NCBI RefSeq assembly: GCF_014926405.1
Contig: NZ_JACXXJ020000005.1
Coordinates: 2,981,001-3,045,000, forward strand
DNA: 64,000 bases
Direction of reading: 5' to 3'
Source: Agrobacterium vitis
GTDB taxonomy: Bacteria > Pseudomonadota > Alphaproteobacteria > Rhizobiales > Rhizobiaceae
The position numbers were made by a program, and so were the translations under genes. A model generated the notes under the pieces. The model worked only from the letters and a program-made list of their open reading frames with translations, searched no databases and was not told where the DNA came from. This document shows, one piece after another, positions 57,605 to 64,000 of this stretch. Within the stretch, counting starts at the first letter, position 1; the number at the start of each line of letters is the position of its first letter.

Positions 57605-58534
57605 TCAGGCGAAAACCCGCTTCGGGCGAAACTCGCCCTCGCCGATCTCGCCGATCGCCACCAGCTTGCCACCGGCCAGTGCCACTGCTTCCGGTTCGGC
57701 TACCGGCGCATCCCGGCCCCGCAGGATAATCGGATTGCCCATCCGCAACCGATGGGCCTGATCGTCGCTGATCCGGATCTGCGGCAGCGCCATCAACGCC
57801 TCGCCGGTATCGAACAGGAAGGCGTCGAGGGCTGCCAGCCGCTCGTCACGATCCTCGATCTTTTCCAGTTCCACCAGATCTTCGAGCGGCACCATCATGT
57901 CCTCGGCAAACGGCGCGACGAAAGAGCGTCGCAGCTCCGAAATATGCCCGTAGCAGCCAAGATCGCGACCCATGTCGCGCGCCAGCGAGCGCACATAGGT
58001 GCCCTTGCCGCATTCGACCTCGAAATAAGCGCAGTCGCGGTCGGCCCTCAGCAGGGTCAGCCGATGGACTTCCACCTCGCGGGAGGGAATATCGACCACC
58101 TCGCCTTCACGGGCCAGATCATAAGCGCGCTCCCCGGCAATCTTGATGGCCGAAAACTGCGGGGGGATCTGGTTGATCACCCCGGTATAATCCGGCAAAA
58201 GGGCGCGGATCTGTTCTTCGGTCGGACGCTGGTCGGAGGTTTGGGTTGCCTCACCTTCCAGATCGTCGGTGGAGCGTTCTTCGCCCCAGGTGACGGTAAA
58301 TTCGTAGATCTTGCGGCCATCCATGACATAGGGAACCGTCTTGGTGGCATCGCCCAGCGCAATCGGCAACATGCCGGAGGCCAGCGGATCAAGCGTTCCG
58401 GCGTGACCAGCTTTCTGGGCATTGAACAGCCACTTGATCTTGCCGACGGCCTCGGTCGAGCCGTAATCCACCGGCTTGTCGAGGATCAGCCAGCCGGAAA
58501 CCGGACGGCCCTTGGGTTTTCTGGGTTTGGACAT
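57605..58534 (-). CDS. truB: tRNA pseudouridine-55 synthase
   Basis: This 309-residue enzyme makes pseudouridine 55 in the T-loop of tRNAs. The catalytic Asp is in [37 protein letters not shown] and [21 protein letters not shown] are also family motifs. The start [15 protein letters not shown] at 58534 is 4 bases after the rbfA stop, so the two are coupled. Confidence 0.96.
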   Translation of the reverse strand: MSKPRKPKGRPVSGWLILDKPVDYGSTEAVGKIKWLFNAQKAGHAGTLDPLASGMLPIALGDATKTVPYVMDGRKIYEFTVTWGEERSTDDLEGEATQTSDQRPTEEQIRALLPDYTGVINQIPPQFSAIKIAGERAYDLAREGEVVDIPSREVEVHRLTLLRADRDCAYFEVECGKGTYVRSLARDMGRDLGCYGHISELRRSFVAPFAEDMMVPLEDLVELEKIEDRDERLAALDAFLFDTGEALMALPQIRISDDQAHRLRMGNPIILRGRDAPVAEPEAVALAGGKLVAIGEIGEGEFRPKRVFA

Positions 58535-58538
58535 CGTC

Positions 58539-58952
58539 TTATTCGTCTTCTTGCTTGTCTTCGTCTGGCCCCAGATCGCGCGCCACTTCCGGCGAGCGCA
58601 GCAGCGCATCGATCTTCTGATAATTGTCGAAGCTGGTATCGTCGCGGAACCGCACTTCCGGCATATATTTCATCTGCCGTAGCTGGCCGCCGATCCGGCC
58701 GCGAATATACTTCGCGTGGCGGTTCAAGGCCGCGATCACCGTGTCATGGTCGCTGACACCGAGCGGCGAGACATAGGCGGTGGCGACCTTCAAATCGGTC
58801 GACATCCGCACTTCGGAAATCGAAATGACGGTCTTCTCAATCAGGTCGTCACGCACTTCACCGCGTTGCAAGACCTGGGTAATGGCGGCGCGGACCTGTT
58901 CGCCAACGCGCAACATGCGCTGCGATGGCGCGGAATTTGTTGGTTTGCTCAT
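58539..58952 (-). CDS. rbfA: Ribosome-binding factor A
   Basis: This 137-residue KH-fold protein binds the 30S subunit during late 16S maturation. Conserved parts are [41 protein letters not shown] and [32 protein letters not shown]. The acidic tail is common in alphaproteobacteria. It lies between infB and truB. Confidence 0.95.
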   Translation of the reverse strand: MSKPTNSAPSQRMLRVGEQVRAAITQVLQRGEVRDDLIEKTVISISEVRMSTDLKVATAYVSPLGVSDHDTVIAALNRHAKYIRGRIGGQLRQMKYMPEVRFRDDTSFDNYQKIDALLRSPEVARDLGPDEDKQEDE

Positions 58953-59070
58953 TATCGTTTCTCATTTGCCTTCAAACAGGCGGGTGGGGATCGAACCCTG
59001 GGACTGATCAACCTCATCTTCCTCAAGAAGACACGAGGCTCAAACAGCTGTCGTTTTCACGTATGTGAAC

Positions 59071-59100
59071 AGAAAGGCCGCTCCGAAAAGCGGCCTTTCT
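59071..59100 (-). terminator. Intrinsic terminator or attenuator after infB
   Basis: AGAAAGGCCGCT / AGCGGCCTTTCT (59071-59082, 59089-59100) is a perfect 12-base stem with a 6-base loop, 16 bases after the infB stop. T content is moderate (CCTTTCTG), so read-through into rbfA is plausible. Confidence 0.7.
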
Positions 59101-59116
59101 GGATGGTAACTGCTGA

Positions 59117-61897
59117 TTACAGCGTACGGGTGATATGCTCGACGCGGAAGCACTCGATGGTGTCGCCAGCGCGGATGTCCTCGTAGTTTTCGAAGGCCAT
59201 GCCACATTCCTGGCCCATCGGCACATCTGCCACTTCGTCCTTGAAGCGCTTGAGCGTCTTGAGCTTGCCTTCGTGAATGACGACGTTGTCGCGCACCAGA
59301 CGCACACCTGCGCCACGCTCGACCTTGCCCTCGACAACACGGCAACCGGCAACCTTGCCCGTTTTCGTGATGTTGAACACTTCGAGGATCTCGGCATTTC
59401 CGAGGAAGGTTTCGCGGCGTTCCGGCGACAGCAGACCCGACATCGCTGCCTTCACGTCATCCACCAGATCGTAGATGATGTTGTAGTAGCGGATTTCGGT
59501 GCCGGTACGCTCAGACGCAGCCCGCGCCTGAACATTGGCACGAACGTTGAAGCCGATGATCGCGGCGTTGGATGCCTCGGCAAGCGAAATATCCGATTCC
59601 GTGATGGCACCGGCGCCCGAATGGACGATCCTTGCGCGCACTTCGTCGGTTCCCAGCTTGTCGAGCGCTGCGACGATCGCTTCGACAGAACCCTGAACGT
59701 CGGCCTTGATGACCAGCGGGAATTCCTTGAAGCCGGTATCCTGCAGCTTGCTCATCATCTGCTCGAGCGAACCGCGCTGACCGGACTGGCGGGCAGCGGC
59801 CTTGTCGCGGGCCAGACGCTGACGATATTCCGAGATTTCACGGGCGCGGGCTTCGCTTTCAACCACGGCGAACTTGTCACCGGCGGCAGGCGTACCCGAC
59901 AGGCCGAGAACCTCGACCGGCATGGCAGGTCCTGCTTCCTTGACGTGACCGCCCTTGTCGTTAACGAGGGCGCGCACGCGGCCCCACTGATCGCCAGCCA
60001 CAATGATTTGCCCCGGACGCAGCGTACCCTTCTGCACCAGAACAGTGGCAACGGAGCCACGACCGCGGTCGAGTTGGGCTTCGATGACGAGACCTTCGGC
60101 AGTCCGGCTCGGATCGGCCTTCAGGTCGAGAATTTCGGCCTGAAGAAGCACAGCTTCCAGCAGCTTGTCGAGATTGAGCTTGTTCTTCGCCGACACTTCG
60201 ACGTCGAGCACTTCACCGCCCATGGATTCGACGAACACCTCGTGCTGGAGCAATTGCTGGCGCACTTTTTCCGGGTTGGCCTCATGCTTGTCGATCTTGT
60301 TGATCGCCACGATGATCGGCACATTGGCCGCTTTGGCGTGGTGGATCGACTCGATCGTCTGCGGCATGACGCTATCATCGGCGGCAACCACCAGAATGGC
60401 AATGTCGGTCGCCTGAGCGCCACGAGCACGCATGGCCGTGAAGGCGGCGTGGCCGGGGGTGTCGATGAAGGTGATCTTGTGGCCGTTCTGCTCCACCTGA
60501 TAGGCGCCGATATGCTGGGTAATGCCACCGGCTTCACCCGAAACAACGCTGGTCTGGCGGATGGCGTCGAGCAACGAGGTCTTGCCGTGGTCGACGTGAC
60601 CCATGATGGTCACGACCGGCGGACGCGACACCATTTCGCCTGCGTCGTCCTTGACGTCGAAAATGCCTTCTTCAACGTCAGATTCGGAAACGCGCTTGAC
60701 GGTATGACCGAACTCGGTGGCGATCAACTCGGCCAGATCGGCGTCGATGACGTCGCCCGGCTTCATCATCTGACCTTCCTTCATCAGGTACTTGATCACA
60801 TCGACGGCCCGTTCGGACATGCGCTGCGACAATTCCTGAATGGTGATGGTTTCCGGCAGGACCACTTCGCGCATGACCTTTTCGCGCGGTTCCTGCATCT
60901 GGCTGCGGCGGAATTTCTCCTGGCGACGGCGCATGGCCGACAGCGAACGGCCACGCGCATTGCCGTCTTCATCGACAGCGGCGGTGGTGACGGTCAGCTT
61001 GCCACGGCGGCGCTCATCCTCGGTTTTGGGGCGCGCCGGAACCTTGGCGGGTTCAGGACGCACGACCTTGCCGCGCACCGGACCACCACGGGCGGGGCCG
61101 CGATTTTCATCGTCTTCACCTTCAGGCTTGCGACCGCGCACGAAGCTCGGAGCGGGTGCACCGGCAGCCGGCTTTGCACCAGCAGGCGATGGCGCGCGGG
61201 GCGCTGGATCGGCGGCGCGTGGCGTTTCTGCCACCGGAGCGACTGGCTCTGCAACAGGCTCAGGGGCGTTTTTGGCTTCAAGCGCGCGGGCCTTGTCCTC
61301 TTCGGCCTGGCGAATGGCTTCCAGAGCGGCAAGACGCTGACGCTCCACCTCTTCAGCCTGACGGCGAACCTCTTCCTCGGCGCGACGCTTGGCGTCCTCG
61401 ACTTCGCGGACCTGGGCCTCGGCCAGAGCGCGGCGGCGCGCATCCATTTCGCTGGCGGACAGATCGTGCAGTACCGCGCCACGCGGCCGGTCGGGCTGGC
61501 GGCTCGGCTGGCTCGACGCCTGCGGACGGTTCTGCTGGCCGGGATGGCGCTGCTGCGAATATTGATTTGTCTGCTGAACGCGCTGCGCAGGAGCCGCTGG
61601 GCGCGGTGCCTGCGGTGCGGCGGCGACTGGCGCCGGAGCCTGCACGGGGGCTGGCGTCTGCACGGGGGCAGCAGCTGCCGTTGCCGGTGCATCATCGCCA
61701 ACGCGGCCCTGGGGCTGGCCTGCACGTTCGTCTTCAGGACGGGTCGGGCGGCGCTTGCGCGTCTCGACCACAACGGCCTTCGTGCGACCGCGACCCATAT
61801 CTTGGCGCACGGTACCCTGGTTCACTCCCGTCGGCTTGAGCGTGAGTGTCTTCTTGCCCGTAACGCTGAGTGTCTTGTCGTCTTTGCTGTCGGTCAT
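59117..61897 (-). CDS. infB: Translation initiation factor IF-2
   Basis: This 926-residue GTPase brings fMet-tRNA to the 30S complex. The N-terminal 330 residues are low-complexity, Ala/Pro/Arg-rich with a charged helix ([31 protein letters not shown]). G1 is [13 protein letters not shown] (about 432), G3 DTPGHAAF and G4 NKID. C-terminal domains follow ([22 protein letters not shown]). It sits in nusA-ylxR-infB-rbfA-truB order. Confidence 0.97.
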   Translation of the reverse strand: MTDSKDDKTLSVTGKKTLTLKPTGVNQGTVRQDMGRGRTKAVVVETRKRRPTRPEDERAGQPQGRVGDDAPATAAAAPVQTPAPVQAPAPVAAAPQAPRPAAPAQRVQQTNQYSQQRHPGQQNRPQASSQPSRQPDRPRGAVLHDLSASEMDARRRALAEAQVREVEDAKRRAEEEVRRQAEEVERQRLAALEAIRQAEEDKARALEAKNAPEPVAEPVAPVAETPRAADPAPRAPSPAGAKPAAGAPAPSFVRGRKPEGEDDENRGPARGGPVRGKVVRPEPAKVPARPKTEDERRRGKLTVTTAAVDEDGNARGRSLSAMRRRQEKFRRSQMQEPREKVMREVVLPETITIQELSQRMSERAVDVIKYLMKEGQMMKPGDVIDADLAELIATEFGHTVKRVSESDVEEGIFDVKDDAGEMVSRPPVVTIMGHVDHGKTSLLDAIRQTSVVSGEAGGITQHIGAYQVEQNGHKITFIDTPGHAAFTAMRARGAQATDIAILVVAADDSVMPQTIESIHHAKAANVPIIVAINKIDKHEANPEKVRQQLLQHEVFVESMGGEVLDVEVSAKNKLNLDKLLEAVLLQAEILDLKADPSRTAEGLVIEAQLDRGRGSVATVLVQKGTLRPGQIIVAGDQWGRVRALVNDKGGHVKEAGPAMPVEVLGLSGTPAAGDKFAVVESEARAREISEYRQRLARDKAAARQSGQRGSLEQMMSKLQDTGFKEFPLVIKADVQGSVEAIVAALDKLGTDEVRARIVHSGAGAITESDISLAEASNAAIIGFNVRANVQARAASERTGTEIRYYNIIYDLVDDVKAAMSGLLSPERRETFLGNAEILEVFNITKTGKVAGCRVVEGKVERGAGVRLVRDNVVIHEGKLKTLKRFKDEVADVPMGQECGMAFENYEDIRAGDTIECFRVEHITRTL

Positions 61898-62000
61898 TCC
61901 GTTCCCGTTCCTTCGAGCGAGGCCGGATGACTACCGCATCAGACCACGCCGTTCACATACTGTCCTACACCACGGAGGCCGGTTTTCACCGGTGACCGCG

Positions 62001-62699
62001 TCATTGTGGTTTACGGCCAGCGCTACTCGCCATCCGCGGCGAAAGGCCACGATAGGTTTCAAGCAGAGTTGCGCGCTTCACTACACCTTCACCCGCCTGT
62101 CCTGCAAGCGCGCAGGCATGGATAAAAGCGTTCTGGCCCATCAGTTCTTGCATTTCCGCCTCGGAAAAGAGCCGATAAGAGGGAATTTCCTCGTCCGTTT
62201 CCATTCCGAGATGCCAGGCCTTGCGGGCCTGGTCCAGTTTTCGAACGCCATCTGCGGCGGCATCGGTGGCGTGAAACACGCCAAGCGCGGCACCGCTGCG
62301 GATCGCGAGATCGACCTTGGCCGACCCAGTTACAAACTGGCCCGCCTTGCGCGCCAGGTTCATCATTCCCGCCAGCTGCTGGACAAGCAGCCTGTCCACA
62401 CGCGCTCCCATTTCGGGATCGACGGTGACATCCGTCTTCAAGGCACGGGCGAAAAGCTTTTTCGCCACAGCCTTGTCCACGGCCTCGCGGGAAACAGACA
62501 CCCAGCAGCCACGGCCGGGCAATTCCCGTTTCAGATCCGGCACCAACGTCCCATCAGGGCCTGCCACGAACCGGATCAGTGTATCTGGCGTCCCCGGCTG
62601 GCGGGTGACGATGCACGTCCGGTCGTTCTGACCGTCCTTTACCGCCTTCGCCGGCTTTGCCGGACGCCTGTCCTCCAAAGATGGATCGGAGGCCATCAC
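62001..62699 (-). CDS. YlxR-type RNA-binding protein fused to an L7Ae-like domain
   Basis: This 232-residue protein has an N-terminal DUF448/YlxR domain with [21 protein letters not shown] and [19 protein letters not shown] second domain resembles the L7Ae/YlxQ fold ([36 protein letters not shown]). In many bacteria these are two genes, ylxR and ylxQ, in the same slot between nusA and infB; the fusion is standard in Rhizobiales. It overlaps nusA by 4 bases. Confidence 0.9.
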   Translation of the reverse strand: MMASDPSLEDRRPAKPAKAVKDGQNDRTCIVTRQPGTPDTLIRFVAGPDGTLVPDLKRELPGRGCWVSVSREAVDKAVAKKLFARALKTDVTVDPEMGARVDRLLVQQLAGMMNLARKAGQFVTGSAKVDLAIRSGAALGVFHATDAAADGVRKLDQARKAWHLGMETDEEIPSYRLFSEAEMQELMGQNAFIHACALAGQAGEGVVKRATLLETYRGLSPRMASSAGRKPQ

Positions 62700-64000
62700 G
62701 AGCCCTGCTCAGCCTCTTGCGCCTCATCCTCGACGACTTCTGCCTCAGTCTCGGCGGCAATATCCGCTTCGGTGATCCAGCCAGCCGCCAGGCGAGCCTG
62801 AACGATCATCTGTTCCGCTTCGGTACGAGAAATGTCGATTTTCGAGAACAGGCCCTCGAATTTCTTGGTCTCGCCATCCTTACGCTCACTCCAGCCGATC
62901 AGGTCGTCAGCAGCGCAGCCGGCGAAATCCTCGACCGTCTTGATGCCGTCTCCCCCGAGCGCAACCAACATTTGCGTTGTCATGCCATCAATGCTGCGAA
63001 GCTCGTCGGACACGCCGAGCGCCTTGCGCTTGGCATCCAGTTCGGCTTCCAGCTTTTCGAGATATTCGCGGGCGCGGGTCTGGATTTCTTCTGCGGTATC
63101 GCCGTCAAAACCATCGATGGAAGCGATTTCCTCCAGATCGACATAGGCAAGCTCTTCAACCTGGGCAAAGCCTTCCGACGCCAGAACCTGGCCGACCATT
63201 TCATCGACGTCGAGCGCGTCCATGAACAGATTGGTGCGCTCGTTGAATTCCTTCTGGCGGCGCTCGGATTCTTCCGCTTCCGTCATGATGTCGATATCCC
63301 AGCCGGTCAGCTGCGACGCCAGACGAACATTCTGGCCGCGACGGCCGATGGCCAGCGACAGCTGCTCATCGGGAACCACGACTTCGATGCGCTCGGCATC
63401 TTCGTCCAGCACCACTTTGGCAACTTCTGCCGGTTGAAGCGCGTTGACGATGAAGGATGCCGGGTCTGCCGACCACGGAATGATATCGATCTTTTCACCC
63501 TGCAATTCACCAACCACGGCCTGAACACGCGAACCGCGCATACCGACGCAAGCACCGACCGGATCGATCGAGCTGTCGTTGGAAATCACTGCAATCTTGG
63601 CGCGAGAACCCGGGTCACGGGCCACCGACTTGATCTGGATGACGCCGTCGTAAATTTCCGGCACTTCCATGGTGAACAGTTTCACCATGAACTGCGGATG
63701 GGTGCGCGACAGGAAAATCTGCGGGCCACGCTGTTCGCGGCGCACGTCATAGACATAGGCGCGAACGCGGTCACCATAACGCATGGTTTCGCGCGGGATC
63801 ATTTCATCGCGGCGGATAATGCCTTCGCCACGACCGAGATCGACAATGACATTGCCATATTCGACACGCTTGACCGTGCCATTGATGATTTCGCCGACGC
63901 GATCCTTGAACTCGTCGAACTGCCGGTCGCGCTCGGCTTCGCGCACTTTCTGCACGATGACCTGCTTGGCGGACTGGGCGGCGATACGGCCAAAATCCAT
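62696..64000 (-). CDS. nusA: Transcription termination/antitermination factor NusA, C-terminal part (start beyond right edge)
   Basis: These 434 codons run to the right edge. They cover the end of the N-terminal domain, the S1 domain ([29 protein letters not shown]), KH1 ([28 protein letters not shown]), KH2 ([25 protein letters not shown]), and two acidic C-terminal repeats with helix-hairpin-helix sequence. The Met at 64000 is internal ([15 protein letters not shown] is normally near residue 100), so the true start lies outside. NusA modulates pausing and binds RNA polymerase. Confidence 0.95.
   Translation of the reverse strand: MDFGRIAAQSAKQVIVQKVREAERDRQFDEFKDRVGEIINGTVKRVEYGNVIVDLGRGEGIIRRDEMIPRETMRYGDRVRAYVYDVRREQRGPQIFLSRTHPQFMVKLFTMEVPEIYDGVIQIKSVARDPGSRAKIAVISNDSSIDPVGACVGMRGSRVQAVVGELQGEKIDIIPWSADPASFIVNALQPAEVAKVVLDEDAERIEVVVPDEQLSLAIGRRGQNVRLASQLTGWDIDIMTEAEESERRQKEFNERTNLFMDALDVDEMVGQVLASEGFAQVEELAYVDLEEIASIDGFDGDTAEEIQTRAREYLEKLEAELDAKRKALGVSDELRSIDGMTTQMLVALGGDGIKTVEDFAGCAADDLIGWSERKDGETKKFEGLFSKIDISRTEAEQMIVQARLAAGWITEADIAAETEAEVVEDEAQEAEQGS

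Noticed and set aside
58975..59000. Sequence whose complement (GGTTCGATCCCCACC) looks like a tRNA T-arm between infB and rbfA
   Set aside because: No acceptor or anticodon stem can be formed around it on either strand.
59135..61930. 931-codon open frame antisense to infB
   Set aside because: It mirrors the infB reading frame almost exactly, has no recognisable domain, and reflects the codon bias of a GC-rich gene whose complement lacks stops.

Overview
The window is a chromosomal segment of an alphaproteobacterium of the Rhizobiaceae, most like the Agrobacterium/Allorhizobium group. Evidence: about 60% GC coding sequence, a rhizobial-type Irr (Fur family) beside fabA-fabB-fabI, a ferritin/VIT1 fusion protein (MbfA) behind a perfect Irr-type operator, yejABEF with a rhizobial YejB, a Tad/Cpa pilus locus, TIGR02300 and BTLCP family proteins, and infC separated from rpmI-rplT. 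There is no phage, IS element or CRISPR array. Nearly all of it is core genome, with a few small accessory inserts.

Layout. 1-7.9 kb (minus strand): oligopeptide/antimicrobial-peptide uptake operon yejABEF running into a hydroxyacid reductase (ghrA-like), a small membrane protein and the start of pncB. 8.1-14.2 kb (plus): mepA, mgsA, glk, an MsbA-like ABC exporter, dapB and gpmA. 14.2-17.8 kb (minus): a membrane-anchored retropepsin-like protease, then the nucleoside salvage operon deoB-add-upp. 18-30.2 kb: Tad pilus locus; two TadE-like minor pilins and a secretin-N-domain protein on the minus strand face two near-identical Flp pilins and cpaA-cpaB-cpaC-cpaD-cpaE-cpaF-tadB-tadC on the plus strand. 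30.3-36 kb: tRNA-Leu(CAG), a GYYRP-repeat secreted protein, then rpmI-rplT and pheS-[small AT-rich membrane gene]-pheT. 36.2-40.2 kb: two-component system with a PepSY-type partner, a 700-base AT-rich structured intergenic region, and infC with an AUU start. 40.4-46.7 kb: alpha/beta hydrolase, BTLCP protease, mbfA, rpsA, cmk, TIGR02300 and tRNA-Ala(GGC). 47-54.4 kb: MFS transporter, a secreted hypothetical, TRIC-family channel, irr, fabA-fabB-fabI and an RsmC-like methyltransferase. 54.5-64 kb (minus): the translation/RNA cluster nusA-ylxR-infB-rbfA-truB-rpsO-pnp, whose nusA start lies beyond the right edge.

How the genes work together. The last 10 kb is the classic nusA-infB-pnp expression cluster. 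The Tad genes form one pilus machine: pilins, prepilin peptidase, secretin, ATPase and platform. Irr (50 kb) and MbfA with its operator (43 kb) are two parts of the same iron circuit. The observations most worth following are a 42% GC single-helix membrane protein gene inserted, with 4-base overlaps on both sides, between pheS and pheT; an orphan structured region at about 39.3-39.6 kb; and a 27-base element present near mepA and near pnp.
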